Assembly: GCF_009833965.1 (NCBI RefSeq)
Contig: NZ_CP047165.1
Coordinates: forward strand, 1,426,001-1,490,000
DNA length: 64,000 nt
Reading direction: 5' to 3'
DNA from: Pelistega ratti
GTDB taxonomy: Bacteria; Pseudomonadota; Gammaproteobacteria; Burkholderiales; Burkholderiaceae_B
Position numbers and translations under genes: made by a program. Below the pieces are notes generated by a model. It was not told the DNA's origin and made no database searches. It saw nothing but the letters and a program-made list of their open reading frames with translations. This document shows positions 47,478 to 57,257 of the stretch, in pieces; positions within the stretch are counted from its first letter, which is position 1; every line of letters begins with the position of its first letter.

Positions 47478-47906
47478 TTAATCCACTAAACGGAAAGGAT
47501 TGACTCTTTTTGTTGTTTTTTCGTCTTTTTGAGGTGTTTTTTCTACCTTTTCTTGAGGAGCAGTAGTGTTACCCTCATAACGTGTTACCTCAAACCCCAT
47601 CCCTTCTTGTGTTTCGCGTGCATAAATAGCTAACACAGCAGTAATAGGAAAACTCACCATTTGGGCAACACCACCAAAACGAGCAGTAAAACCGACCCAC
47701 TCATTATCCATAAAGAAGTCTTTAGTCGCTAAAGGCCCTACATTTAGGGTAATATCCCCATCACGGACATATTGCATAGGTACACGACAGTGTTCATCTA
47801 CACGCACAACAATATGCGGTGTATAGTTCTGATCAACACACCAATCATAGATTGCTCGTAGAAGATAAGGCTTCATACTGGGTGGTAGCATAGTCATTTC
47901 CCTCAA
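47478..47906 (-). CDS. sspB: ClpXP protease specificity-enhancing factor SspB
   Basis: SspB tethers ssrA-tagged proteins to ClpX. The 142-residue protein has the N-terminal MLPPSMKPYLLRAIYDWCVDQNYTPHIVV-type block, the substrate-binding beta domain (IALNVGPLAT-like, here DITLNVGPLATKDF, and ARFGG), and a variable tail ending in VNPFRLVD, close to the XB motif that binds ClpX. It lies 7 bases after sspA. Confidence 0.93.
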   Translation of the reverse strand: MREMTMLPPSMKPYLLRAIYDWCVDQNYTPHIVVRVDEHCRVPMQYVRDGDITLNVGPLATKDFFMDNEWVGFTARFGGVAQMVSFPITAVLAIYARETQEGMGFEVTRYEGNTTAPQEKVEKTPQKDEKTTKRVNPFRLVD

Positions 47907-47913
47907 ATAATTA

Positions 47914-48525
47914 TTAGCGACGCATCACTTTTTCTGAAGGAGTCAATGCTTCAATAAAAGCAGGACGAGAGAAAATACGCTCAGCATATTTTTGTAATGG
48001 TGCCGCACTCTTAGGTAACTCAATACCATAATAGTCTAAACGCCAAAGCAATGGCGCCATTGTAATATCTAACATTGAAAATTCATCACCCAACATAAAA
48101 CGATTCTTAATCATTAATGGTGCAATTTGTGATAAACGATCACGGATAATCGCTCGCGTTTTTGTCAATAGTGCTTCATCTGTGCGTTTACTACGATCCT
48201 CAAGCACAGAGACATGCACAAAAAGTTCACGCTCAAAATTATGCAAAAATAAACGCGTACGCGCACGCATAATAGGATCAGCAGGCATAAGTTGTGGATG
48301 AGGAAAACGCTCATCAATATACTCATTAATAATATTTGACTCATAAAGAATCAAATCTCGCTCAACCAGAATAGGAACAGTACCATACGGATTCATTAAA
48401 GCAATATCTTCTGGTTTATTAAATAAATCAATATCTTTGATTTCAAAATCCATGCCTTTTTCATAAAGCACAAATCGGCAACGTTGAGAAAATGGACACG
48501 TTGTACCTGAGTAAAGTACCATCAT
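47914..48525 (-). CDS. sspA: Stringent starvation protein A (GST fold)
   Basis: SspA is an RNA polymerase-associated factor with a glutathione-S-transferase fold that lacks GST activity. The protein (203 residues) starts MMVLYSGTTCPFSQRCRFVLYEKGM, then LMNPYGTVPILVERDLILYESNIINEYIDERFPHP, the standard SspA/GST N-terminal domain. It is followed by sspB. Its promoter lies in a segment now affected by the adjacent insertion sequence. Confidence 0.94.
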   Translation of the reverse strand: MMVLYSGTTCPFSQRCRFVLYEKGMDFEIKDIDLFNKPEDIALMNPYGTVPILVERDLILYESNIINEYIDERFPHPQLMPADPIMRARTRLFLHNFERELFVHVSVLEDRSKRTDEALLTKTRAIIRDRLSQIAPLMIKNRFMLGDEFSMLDITMAPLLWRLDYYGIELPKSAAPLQKYAERIFSRPAFIEALTPSEKVMRR

Positions 48526-48634
48526 AGTGTAGCAGTTCCTTTCTAAAAAACACTTTTCAGCAAAATCGCTGACAATAACCCTCCTATTCTACAAGAAACA
48601 CCCCTGCCATTACCACTCAATCTAGAGCATTAAA

Positions 48635-48800
48635 GAAAATACTCTACCTATCTACAAATATCAGCCATACAATAAGATTATTTATCGATAAAAACCACAA
48701 AACCCTACCCAATAAAAGACCATTTCTTATTGCACCATTTAAAACACTATATCGGTTTATATATAAACAACAAAAAAGGGTGAATATAAATATCCACCCT
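48635..48800. repeat. Left copy of 166-bp direct repeat flanking the IS1634-type element
   Basis: This is identical, as far as I can read, to 50449-50614. It runs from GAAAATACTC to CCACCCT and borders the element directly. Such long duplications are known for IS1549-like members of the IS1634 family. It holds a copy of the petABC terminator stem. Confidence 0.9.
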
Positions 48801-50448
48801 CCGGTCTTCGTCATTGGGTCACCCTAAAAATATTTTTGACAAATAGCCAACAATTCTTGTTGTTCTTTATCCATTTCTAAAAGGACTTTTTGCTTTTGTT
48901 TTAAATCAGGAAGCATAATATCAACCTGATACATAGTTTGTGTGATTTCACTTGCCCGTTTTAACGAGAGTGTAGAGTGTTCCTTTTTTAAAACCGTTTC
49001 CAATGTTTTACTGATACTATAGGCAGCAAATACTAAAGCAATATGAGCACGAATTCGATGTTCTAAACGGTGGTAAATAGGACGTATCCGTAAATCTGTT
49101 TTTGAAATACGGAAGGCTCGTTCTATTTGCCATAACTGTCCATAATGGGCGAGTAATTCTTTAGGGGGTAATGTTGTATTCGTTATAAAACCTTTTAATC
49201 CATCCCATCTTTTATCTTGTATAAATTTTTCATAATCAATCTCAATACTGAGTTCTCCTTGCAAGCGTAAGTATTTATTGTATCCTCTCTTATTAAGATG
49301 TCCCTTTGTCAATTGTCCTGTTCGGATACGTTTCTCTAAGCGTTCAAGCCCCTTTCGGCGATTATCTGCATCACGATAGGCTCTCTCATGGCTGTAATGC
49401 ACTATTAAACGCTTTCCCTCTTTATCTAATTCAATGATTTGATTATCATTATAGGGATAGTAAGCAAGCATAGCCTGTTTCAGTTGTTCATTCTCTGATT
49501 TAATTCTTGCACCAATAATATATGGATAGCCAAGGGTTTCTAAGTGGATAAGATTGTGTTTGGATAGTAAACCACTATCAGCAACCACTACTGGCTTATG
49601 CAGATTAAATTTCTGACGTATTCGCTCAATAAAAGGAATTAACGTACTCCCCTCATAGCTTTTACCCTCATAAATATCATAGGCAATAGGATAACCCTGC
49701 TGACCCACCAACAACCCCAGATAAATCTGAGGATGTGTATGTTTGCCTACCTTAGAGAACCCTGTACGACGTAAATCATCCTCATCTTCCGTTTCAAAGT
49801 GTAATGTTGTCATATCATAGAACACAATATGAATTTGATTATCTAACATACGTTTTGTATGCATAAAAGAAATTTGCTCTAACTGCTCTTTATATTTGTC
49901 TTCTAATTGATCTAAAAAACGATAGATAGCACTAATTTCTAATTGAACCCCTTGGTAACGTTCAAGATAACTGACGGTTTTCAGTTTACTTAAAGGAAAG
50001 GTTAGGCGAGCTAAGACAAGATGACGAAATAGGTCATTTTTGATTTGATTAAAACCAATCCAATCATAGATACGTCCAAAAATAAGCTCTGGACCAGCCA
50101 TACTGACATCACTATTACTGAGTGTTTGAATCATTTTTACAATCTGTTCATCTTGCTCTGTCATCAGTAAGGAGGGTTGGTGTTTGAGTTCATCCATGTA
50201 GTGTTGGGCTTGTAATTTTAGGGCTTCTATTTCTGGACGCTTTGTGGCGGAACCCATTGTTTTAAGTAAAACATTACGTCCATTTTCTTTGCTAAGTATT
50301 TGAATACTAACACTTCCTGATTTATTTTTCTTCTCTCGAATAAACATGGAATATATCTTGGGTCACCCTAAATCACCCTCTATTTTAACCTAACTTATTG
50401 ATTTTAAACAAAACTAAATGGGTGACCCGAAAAAAGTGACGAAAACAG
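48801..50448 (-). mobile_element. IS1634-family insertion sequence, about 1648 bp
   Basis: It is bounded by 166-bp direct repeats. The ends are imperfect inverted repeats: CCGGTCTTCGTCA on the left, and on the right, read inward, CTGTTTTCGTCA; internally both sides carry GGGTCACCC. It holds one transposase gene. It separates petC from sspA. Confidence 0.88.
48824..50347 (-). CDS. IS1634-family transposase
   Basis: The 507-residue DDE transposase has IVFYDMTTLHFE (first Asp), VVADSGLLS (second Asp) and the late QLWQIERAFRISKTDL (Glu in the YREK-like region), spaced as in IS4-superfamily/IS1634 enzymes. The frame is intact from MFIREKKNKSGS, so the element may be active. It is transcribed towards sspA. 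Confidence 0.92.
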   Translation of the reverse strand: MFIREKKNKSGSVSIQILSKENGRNVLLKTMGSATKRPEIEALKLQAQHYMDELKHQPSLLMTEQDEQIVKMIQTLSNSDVSMAGPELIFGRIYDWIGFNQIKNDLFRHLVLARLTFPLSKLKTVSYLERYQGVQLEISAIYRFLDQLEDKYKEQLEQISFMHTKRMLDNQIHIVFYDMTTLHFETEDEDDLRRTGFSKVGKHTHPQIYLGLLVGQQGYPIAYDIYEGKSYEGSTLIPFIERIRQKFNLHKPVVVADSGLLSKHNLIHLETLGYPYIIGARIKSENEQLKQAMLAYYPYNDNQIIELDKEGKRLIVHYSHERAYRDADNRRKGLERLEKRIRTGQLTKGHLNKRGYNKYLRLQGELSIEIDYEKFIQDKRWDGLKGFITNTTLPPKELLAHYGQLWQIERAFRISKTDLRIRPIYHRLEHRIRAHIALVFAAYSISKTLETVLKKEHSTLSLKRASEITQTMYQVDIMLPDLKQKQKVLLEMDKEQQELLAICQKYF

Positions 50449-50614
50449 GAAAATACTCTACCTATCTACAAATATCAGCCATACAATAAGATTATTTATC
50501 GATAAAAACCACAAAACCCTACCCAATAAAAGACCATTTCTTATTGCACCATTTAAAACACTATATCGGTTTATATATAAACAACAAAAAAGGGTGAATA
50601 TAAATATCCACCCT
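50449..50614. repeat. Right copy of 166-bp direct repeat (original petC-sspA spacer)
   Basis: It matches 48635-48800. It covers the spacer downstream of petC and holds the petABC terminator stem at its right end. Confidence 0.9.
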
Positions 50615-50618
50615 TTTT
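50587..50618 (-). terminator. Terminator of petABC
   Basis: AAAAAAGGGTG pairs with CACCCTTTTT around 12 bases. On the - strand a T6 run follows the stem, about 20 bases after the petC stop. The stem also occurs in the left repeat (up to 48800). Confidence 0.8.
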
Positions 50619-50636
50619 ACTTACCTTATCGGAAAA

Positions 50637-51494
50637 CTATTTAACATGCTTCCAGTATGATTTATTTAATTGCCACATCACACCGAAGAAGATAAATAAG
50701 AAGGCAAGTACCCAAATACCCAATGTTTTACGGAACTCTTGTTGCGGTTCTGCCATCCAACCCATGAAAGCGGTTAAATCAGCAATATCTTTATCGTACT
50801 GAGCTTGTTTCTCTTTATCCAAATAGGTTATTTCTGCATGACTAGACGCATGACCTTTAAAGTCTGTTAAGACTTTATCACTCACAACGGATTTATAGCC
50901 AGCAGTATCAACCTTAGAAATCGTCTCATGCCATTCCTTAGTACCGTCTTCTTTCTCTACTTCATGTACATCAGTAAAGGTAACTTCTACTGGACCTTGG
51001 CGTTCCCATAAAGGATTAGGCATACCTGCATTAGGGAATACAAGGTTATTCCAACCTAAATCACGCGATTTATCACGGTAGAAAGTACGAAGATATGTAT
51101 AGATATAATCTGTACCGGGTTGACCTAAGTTTTCTGCTTTTGCACGTGCCATTAATGATAAATCAGGAGGTGCAGCACCAAACCATAATTTAGCATCGTT
51201 ATGACCCATTGCAATCGTCATTTTATCGCCCACTTTTTTACCAGTGAACATGAGATTATCAACGATTTGATTTTCCGTTAAACCAATTTGCGTTAAATTG
51301 TTATAGCGCAATAAACTCGCACTATGACAGTTCATACAGTAATTAACGAACAATTTAGCACCGTTTTGTAGTGCTGCTTGGTCATTAATTTTGACAGGGG
51401 CGACATCCCAAGGATGACCACCTTCAGAAGCCATTACAGGACTTGCTCCAACAGATACCACAAGAAGTAAGGCACCTAAAATCTTTTTAATCAT
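50637..51494 (-). CDS. petC: Ubiquinol-cytochrome c reductase, cytochrome c1
   Basis: Cytochrome c1 passes electrons from the Rieske protein to soluble cytochrome c. A signal peptide (about 1-22), haem motif C53-MN-C56-H57, the distal Met region (NAGMPNPLW), and a C-terminal membrane anchor (about 258-278) are present. At 285 residues it is usual for the betaproteobacterial type. It is last in petABC. Confidence 0.96.
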   Translation of the reverse strand: MIKKILGALLLVVSVGASPVMASEGGHPWDVAPVKINDQAALQNGAKLFVNYCMNCHSASLLRYNNLTQIGLTENQIVDNLMFTGKKVGDKMTIAMGHNDAKLWFGAAPPDLSLMARAKAENLGQPGTDYIYTYLRTFYRDKSRDLGWNNLVFPNAGMPNPLWERQGPVEVTFTDVHEVEKEDGTKEWHETISKVDTAGYKSVVSDKVLTDFKGHASSHAEITYLDKEKQAQYDKDIADLTAFMGWMAEPQQEFRKTLGIWVLAFLFIFFGVMWQLNKSYWKHVK

Positions 51495-51515
51495 GATGTT
51501 AATTCCTTAAGTATC

Positions 51516-52901
51516 TTAGTGAGGGCGATAAGTTACACGTTCAGGAACTGTTTTAAATGTACCCAAACGACTCCAAATTGGCATAAAGAAGAAGAATGCC
51601 AAGTATAAAATAGTACCCACTTGCGAAATAATATTCAGCATCGGTGATGGTGATTTTGTACCAATAATACCTAAAATCACAAAGTTAATGATAAAAAGAC
51701 CATAAATCAATTTGTGCCAACCTGGACGATAGCGAATTGACTTAACAGGCGATTTATCTAACCATGGGAGGAAACCAAGGATAACCACTGTACCACCCAT
51801 CACTACAACACCCCAGAATTTTGCATCAAAAATACGGAGTGCAACAGCCACAACCACTAAAACAGCAGAGAAAATAAATTTCCAAGGCGCTTTAACATTT
51901 TTGCTAAAGAAAATACCTACGGCAAAAATTAAAGCAAATGCGACCAATGCCCATGTAAACTCATCAGTTGTTGCACGCAACATTGAATAGAATGGGGTGA
52001 AATACCACACAGGGGCAATATGAGGAGGTGTTTTAAATGGGTCTGCTGGTAAGAAGTTATTAGACTCTAAGAAATAACCACCCATTGTCGGCGCAAAGAA
52101 CATAATCGCTGCAAAGACAATCAAGAAACCTGCCACACCTACCATATCATGGACAGAATAGTATGGATGGAAAGGAATACCGTCTAAAGGACGACCATGT
52201 GCATCTTTTTTCGCTTTAATCTCAATACCATCAGGGTTATTAGAACCAACTTCATGAAGCGCAATAATATGTGCTACCACAAGTCCAATTAACACCAATG
52301 GAATCGCAATCACATGGAATGCAAAGAAACGGTTTAGGGTTGCATCAGATACCACAAAATCACCACGAATCCATACAGAAAGGCTTTCACCCACAAATGG
52401 AATCGCAGAGAATAAGTTTACAATTACTTGTGCACCCCAGAATGACATTTGACCCCAAGGTAAGAGATAACCAAAGAAGGCTTCTGCCATTAAACACAAG
52501 AAGATGGCAACACCGAAAATCCACACGAGTTCACGTGGTTTACGGTATGAACCATAGAACATTCCTCGTAGCATATGTAAATACACAACCACAAAGAACA
52601 TTGACGCACCCGTAGAGTGCATATAACGAATAATCCAACCATAGGGGACTTCGCGCATAATGTACTCAACCGATGCAAACGCTAAATCCGCATCAGGTTT
52701 ATAGTGCATTACCATAAAAATACCAGTCACGATTTGAATCACTAACACAAGTAGTGCTAATGAACCAAAAAAGTACCAGAAATTAAAATTTTTAGGAGCA
52801 TAATATTCGCTAAGATGCTCTTTCCAAAGTTTACTTGCAGGGAAACGTTGGTCAATCCAACCTAACAATCCCGTCGTTTCTACAACTTTATCGCCGGCCA
52901 T
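51516..52901 (-). CDS. petB: Ubiquinol-cytochrome c reductase, cytochrome b
   Basis: This is the multi-span quinol-oxidising subunit of the bc1 complex. Haem-ligating His pairs sit in the second and fourth membrane helices (YMHSTGASMFFVVVYLHML; FAFHVIAIPLVLIGLVVAHI). PVWYFTPFYSMLRA is a PEWY-like Qo motif, here PVWY. At 461 residues it is full length. It lies 21 bases before petC and 30 after petA. Confidence 0.96.
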   Translation of the reverse strand: MAGDKVVETTGLLGWIDQRFPASKLWKEHLSEYYAPKNFNFWYFFGSLALLVLVIQIVTGIFMVMHYKPDADLAFASVEYIMREVPYGWIIRYMHSTGASMFFVVVYLHMLRGMFYGSYRKPRELVWIFGVAIFLCLMAEAFFGYLLPWGQMSFWGAQVIVNLFSAIPFVGESLSVWIRGDFVVSDATLNRFFAFHVIAIPLVLIGLVVAHIIALHEVGSNNPDGIEIKAKKDAHGRPLDGIPFHPYYSVHDMVGVAGFLIVFAAIMFFAPTMGGYFLESNNFLPADPFKTPPHIAPVWYFTPFYSMLRATTDEFTWALVAFALIFAVGIFFSKNVKAPWKFIFSAVLVVVAVALRIFDAKFWGVVVMGGTVVILGFLPWLDKSPVKSIRYRPGWHKLIYGLFIINFVILGIIGTKSPSPMLNIISQVGTILYLAFFFFMPIWSRLGTFKTVPERVTYRPH

Positions 52902-52931
52902 GTTAAAGGCTCCTTAGTTAATGAGGCAAAA

Positions 52932-53573
52932 CTAGCCTGCCGCTTGTTCCAAACCTACCATAATTGTATTGTCATCAACAAAATAATATGGAGGGACTAA
53001 AAGATTATCAGGGGCAGGTTGGTTTTTGAAAACACGACCCGCTAAATCGAATTGCGAACCATGGCAAGGACATAGGAATCCGCCTTCCCAGTTGGCAGGC
53101 ATACCTTCTGCGCCACCCATGGCGAAACGAGGAGAGGGTGAACAGCCCAAGTGTGTACAAATCCCCACACAGACGAACCATTGCTCTTTACGAGAACGGT
53201 GTGTATTTTTCGCATATTCGGGTGTATAACCTGGACGATCTGAGTTAGGGTCAGCCAAGAACTGATCAATTTTGGATAAACCAGCAATCATTTCTGGTGT
53301 GCGATGTAAAATCCACACAGGTTTACCCTGCCATTCTGCAGTGACCATTGTTCCTGCGGGAATAGCACTCAGATTAACAGAAACGGGCGCTCCTGCTGCT
53401 TTAGCACGATCTGATGGGTTCATTGACGCAACAAACGGTACAGCAGCAGCTACACCTGCTACGCCACTCACAGCACAGGCTGTGCCTAGCCAAAAACGGC
53501 GCGAAGGGTCTTCAGGTAATACGTCTGGAGAAGACTGACCTTCTTGTTGATATAAATTTGAATCCTGACTCAT
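52932..53573 (-). CDS. petA: Ubiquinol-cytochrome c reductase, Rieske iron-sulfur subunit
   Basis: It holds the [2Fe-2S] ligands in CTHLGC and CPCHGSQFD. The N-terminal SRRFWLG followed by a hydrophobic span (about 30-50) is a Tat-type signal anchor, so the Tat system encoded in this window should export it. 213 residues. First gene of petABC, divergent from mscL. Confidence 0.96.
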   Translation of the reverse strand: MSQDSNLYQQEGQSSPDVLPEDPSRRFWLGTACAVSGVAGVAAAVPFVASMNPSDRAKAAGAPVSVNLSAIPAGTMVTAEWQGKPVWILHRTPEMIAGLSKIDQFLADPNSDRPGYTPEYAKNTHRSRKEQWFVCVGICTHLGCSPSPRFAMGGAEGMPANWEGGFLCPCHGSQFDLAGRVFKNQPAPDNLLVPPYYFVDDNTIMVGLEQAAG

Positions 53574-53715
53574 TATCGATCCTTATGATATTGCCAAGGT
53601 GTAAAAAAAATAAAATCTTAAAGCAAATTTTAACGCAAAATTTACTTAATTTCTTTTAGAATACTCTGCTATTATATACTTTCAATTCCATTCATAGATA
53701 CAAAAGGAACAAATT

Positions 53716-54168
53716 ATGAGTAAAGCAAAGGGTTTTCTTAAAGAATTTCAAGAATTTGCTGTTAAAGGAAACATGGTTGATTTAGCAGTTGGTGTCATTA
53801 TCGGTGCCGCATTTGGCAAGATTATTGACTCACTTGTTAAAGATATTATTATGCCTTTCATCAACTTTATTCTTCAAGGCGATGTTGATTTTTCTAATAA
53901 ATTCATGGTGTTAAGTCGCCCTGAGGGTTATACTGGCCCTGAAACATTAGCCGCCTTACAAGAAGCAGGAGCAACCGTTCTTGCTTATGGTAACTTCCTC
54001 ACTATTTTAATTAATTTCATTCTTTTAGCATTTGTTGTATTTTTGCTCGTTAAATCTATTGCTAAAGCACGTGCAAAATTTGAAAGTGAGCAACCACCAG
54101 CACCACCCGCACCTGATAGTGATGAGGTCGTATTACTAAGAGAAATTCGTGATGCACTTAAAAAATAA
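53716..54168 (+). CDS. mscL: Large-conductance mechanosensitive channel
   Basis: MscL opens under membrane tension to release solutes. Evidence: [31 protein letters not shown] (TM1 gate), [21 protein letters not shown] (TM2) and the C-terminal helix [11 protein letters not shown]. 150 residues, good Shine-Dalgarno (AAAGGAAC). Monocistronic. Confidence 0.96.
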   Translation: MSKAKGFLKEFQEFAVKGNMVDLAVGVIIGAAFGKIIDSLVKDIIMPFINFILQGDVDFSNKFMVLSRPEGYTGPETLAALQEAGATVLAYGNFLTILINFILLAFVVFLLVKSIAKARAKFESEQPPAPPAPDSDEVVLLREIRDALKK

Positions 54169-54214
54169 ATCACGATTTACCAAAATACAGGGATAAATAG
54201 CTTATCCCAAAATG

Positions 54215-54243
54215 AAAGGGAGGTTAATTTACAACCTCCCTTT
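54215..54243. terminator. Bidirectional terminator after mscL
   Basis: AAAGGGAGGTT pairs with AACCTCCCTTT around seven bases. A smaller hairpin, GGGATAA/TTATCCC, precedes it at about 54190-54208. It separates mscL from the convergent nif3-like gene. Confidence 0.75.
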
Positions 54244-54432
54244 CTTATAAAATCTATACAGTTTATTTTAAAATTAAACTATTTATACTCAACAAATAAA
54301 ATGATTTAAGTTTAAATTTAAACTATCTTATTGGTGCAATAACTGACAATTTGAACCCTAGCATTGCACTCCTTTCATCAAAATATATCCCCCTATTTGA
54401 TAAAATCTTTTGTATAAAAAACAAAAATCTAC

Positions 54433-55212
54433 TTAGATTGGGTTAGGACAATCTATAAATTCTATTTCAATCGTGGGAAATTGTTGTTTAATAGCAACAC
54501 CCAATGCTTGTACCCCATACCGTTCTGTCGCATGATGCCCTGCGCCAATAAAAGCGACATCGTATTCATTAGCAATATGGAAAACTTGCTCTGAAGCCTC
54601 ACCCGTTATAAAGACCTCCGCACCCGCTTGAATCGCCTCTTCAAAATAGCTTTGTGCACCTCCTGTACACCATGCAACACGAGAGACACTTCTTTCTCTG
54701 TTGCCTATAAACAACGGTTTTCTATCCAAGCTTGTTTCGATATGTTGTAAAAAAACATCTAACTTTTCTTTCCCCTCAGGTGGTGTACCCAACCAAATTA
54801 AATTACCCTGACCACAGGTTTCAGGTACACCATCTTTCTTGTTTACGCCCATTCCTAGCACCTTAGCGAGTTGAGCATTATTCCCCCATTCTGAGTGGGC
54901 ATCTAGCGGTAAATGGTAGCCAAAAACATTTAATTCGTGTTTAATAGCATAAGCAATACGCTCATATTTCATCTGTACAATACAGGGGTTTTCATTCTTC
55001 CAAAACCATCCATGATGTACGATAACAGTATCAGCTTGCGCCTCTACCGCTTTTTCTAGGAATGCTTTAGATGCTGTTACGCCTAAAACTATCTTTTGAA
55101 TATAGGGTTTACCTTGCAACTGTAAGCCATTAGGGGCATAATCTTTGAAATTATCAGTTTGCAATGACTGATTGAGCCACTGATTTAATGTTTGTCGACT
55201 AACTAAACTCAT
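54433..55212 (-). CDS. Nif3-like dinuclear metal-centre protein
   Basis: The family forms hexameric toroids with a two-metal site; E. coli YbgI is an example, of unclear function. Evidence: NGLQLQG, VIVHHGWFW (His ligands), YHLPLDAHSEWGNNAQLA, and GEASEQVFHIA...GHHATERYG. The frame is open from GTG 55221, but that codon is part of the Shine-Dalgarno (AGGTGA), so ATG 55212 is used (259 residues). Only 13 bases separate it from the divergent protease start. Confidence 0.92.
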   Translation of the reverse strand: MSLVSRQTLNQWLNQSLQTDNFKDYAPNGLQLQGKPYIQKIVLGVTASKAFLEKAVEAQADTVIVHHGWFWKNENPCIVQMKYERIAYAIKHELNVFGYHLPLDAHSEWGNNAQLAKVLGMGVNKKDGVPETCGQGNLIWLGTPPEGKEKLDVFLQHIETSLDRKPLFIGNRERSVSRVAWCTGGAQSYFEEAIQAGAEVFITGEASEQVFHIANEYDVAFIGAGHHATERYGVQALGVAIKQQFPTIEIEFIDCPNPI

Positions 55213-55225
55213 TACTATCACCTTT

Positions 55226-56410
55226 ATGCAACGCTTGTGGTCTATTTTTTCTCAAACTGTCGCTATCTGTCTTGCCATCATTTTTATTGTGGCAACATTA
55301 AGACCAGCATGGGTTAATCAATTTTTAACCAAAATGCCTATCATAGCGCATACGCAACCAACCGCTATGGTTAAAATTCAAGACCCTTCCGATGGTAAGG
55401 CGAATCTAACCACAACGATTATTACATCTTATGCAGGGGCTGTAGAATTAGCAACCCCTTCTGTGGTTAATATTTATACCACAAAAAAAATAGAATCGCC
55501 CTTTAAAAGCTTACCTGACGTACCATCTTTACGTCCATTTATTAATGAGCAACATAATCTTCAAAAACTTAATGAACCAACAGACCTAGGCTCTGGGGTT
55601 ATAGCAACAAGTGATGGGTACATTCTCACCAACTACCATGTCGTTGAAGCCGCTGATTCTATTGAAGTTGCTTTATATGATGGTCGTAAATTTGAAGGAC
55701 GATTAATTGGCTCTGATCCTGATACGGATTTAGCTGTCCTCAAAATTCAAGCCGAAGAACTCAAACCAATTGCCTATAATGAAAATGAAAAATTAAATGT
55801 GGGGGATGTTGTTCTTGCTATCGGTAATCCCTTTGGCGTAGGACAAACAACGACAATGGGTATTATCTCTGCACTTGGACGCTCTGGTTTGGGTATTAAT
55901 ACTTACGAGAATTTTATTCAAACAGATGCTGCTATTAACCCAGGTAATTCAGGCGGTGCTTTAATCAATGTTAATGGTAATCTTATCGGTATCAATACAG
56001 CTATTTATGCTGAAGATGAGGCTGGTGGCTCACTAGGTATTGGTTTTGCAACACCAGCAGGTACTGCCTTAAAAATTATGCAAGAAATTATTGATACGGG
56101 TCATGTAACTCGTGGTTGGATCGGTTTAGAACCACAAGAACTGACAACCGATATTGCCAAAGCATTTGAACTGAAAGAAACTCGTGGCGTCATTATTGCC
56201 TCTATCGTTCCTAATAGCCCTGCCGAAAAAGCACAACTGGCGGTAGGCGATATTATTTTAGAACTGGATAACAAACCAATTATTAGCGTAAGTCAATTGA
56301 TGAATGAAGTATCCGATTTAAAACCCGATACACAGCTCTCTCTCAAAATATTACGCTCCGGACAAGAACAAATGATGACTATCACACTAGGTAAACGTGA
56401 AGAATCATAA
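55226..56410 (+). CDS. DegS/DegQ-type periplasmic serine protease
   Basis: This trypsin-like HtrA protease has an N-terminal membrane anchor (about 9-28), catalytic His138 (TNYHVV), Asp168 (DTDLAVL) and Ser242 (NPGNSGGAL), and a single C-terminal PDZ domain (about 290-385). One PDZ plus an anchor fits DegS-like or the HtrA found beside tat/his in Burkholderiales. It would act on misfolded or signalling proteins in the periplasm. Convergent with tatC; ends at a terminator. Confidence 0.92.
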   Translation: MQRLWSIFSQTVAICLAIIFIVATLRPAWVNQFLTKMPIIAHTQPTAMVKIQDPSDGKANLTTTIITSYAGAVELATPSVVNIYTTKKIESPFKSLPDVPSLRPFINEQHNLQKLNEPTDLGSGVIATSDGYILTNYHVVEAADSIEVALYDGRKFEGRLIGSDPDTDLAVLKIQAEELKPIAYNENEKLNVGDVVLAIGNPFGVGQTTTMGIISALGRSGLGINTYENFIQTDAAINPGNSGGALINVNGNLIGINTAIYAEDEAGGSLGIGFATPAGTALKIMQEIIDTGHVTRGWIGLEPQELTTDIAKAFELKETRGVIIASIVPNSPAEKAQLAVGDIILELDNKPIISVSQLMNEVSDLKPDTQLSLKILRSGQEQMMTITLGKREES

Positions 56411-56440
56411 AGTAATTTATTGTCTCTTTATACAAACATA

Positions 56441-56470
56441 GGGGTGCTTTATATAGCACCCTCTTTTTAT
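56441..56470 (+). terminator. Terminator after the serine protease
   Basis: GGGTGCT (56442-56448) pairs with AGCACCC (56455-56461), followed by TCTTTTTAT. It lies between the convergent protease and tatC. Confidence 0.8.
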
Positions 56471-56480
56471 TTAATAGCTT

Positions 56481-57257
56481 CTAATTTTCTTCTTCTGAGC
56501 TTACCCGAGTACGTAATACTCTTGCTGCCATAATACCCAATTCATACAACAGAATCAGTGGAACTGCCATCATAAACTGGCTAATTACATCAGGTGGTGT
56601 TAATACAGCCGCCACTACAAATGCCCCAACAATAACATAGGGTCTAGCATTTTTTAGTTTTACTATATCCACTATCCCTGTGCTAACCAGTACGATAACA
56701 ATAACAGGCACTTCAAAGGTAAAACCAAATGCAATAAACATCGTCATGACAAAATCAACATAAGCCTCAATATCAGGAGCAAAATTAATACTATCAGGCG
56801 ATACGGTTGCAATAAAATGAAAAACGGTATGAAAAACAAAGAAATAGCAAAAAGCCATTCCAATTAAAAAGAGTAAATAACTTGATACTACCAAAGGGAA
56901 AATAAGACGCTTTTCATGTTTATACAATCCCGGTGCAATAAAAGCCCATGCTTGATATAACACCAAAGGTAATGCCAGCACTAAAGCACTTAATAGCGTT
57001 ACTTTGAGTGGCACTAAAAAGGGCGTTACCACACCATAAGCAATCATCTTATCCCCTGTCGGCAACACAGATGCCATAGGACGTGCCAGAAAATCATAGA
57101 TTTCTTTTGTCCCGGGGTAAATACATAATGCAATAAATACAATTAAAACAGAGACTACTGCCCATAACAATCGTGAACGTAACTCAACAAGATGAGAAAC
57201 CAGTGTCTCTTCTTTCTCCACTTGGTTTCCTTCCTGATGATTAGGTAATGACTCCAT
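56481..57257 (-). CDS. tatC: Sec-independent translocase subunit TatC
   Basis: TatC is the multi-span receptor for twin-arginine signal peptides. The 258-residue protein has LVSHLVELRSRLLWAV at the start, then FIAPGLYKHEKRLIFPLVV and FGFTFEVPVIVIVL, with six predicted helices. It overlaps tatB by one base, the last gene of the his-tat cluster. Confidence 0.97.
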   Translation of the reverse strand: MESLPNHQEGNQVEKEETLVSHLVELRSRLLWAVVSVLIVFIALCIYPGTKEIYDFLARPMASVLPTGDKMIAYGVVTPFLVPLKVTLLSALVLALPLVLYQAWAFIAPGLYKHEKRLIFPLVVSSYLLFLIGMAFCYFFVFHTVFHFIATVSPDSINFAPDIEAYVDFVMTMFIAFGFTFEVPVIVIVLVSTGIVDIVKLKNARPYVIVGAFVVAAVLTPPDVISQFMMAVPLILLYELGIMAARVLRTRVSSEEEN

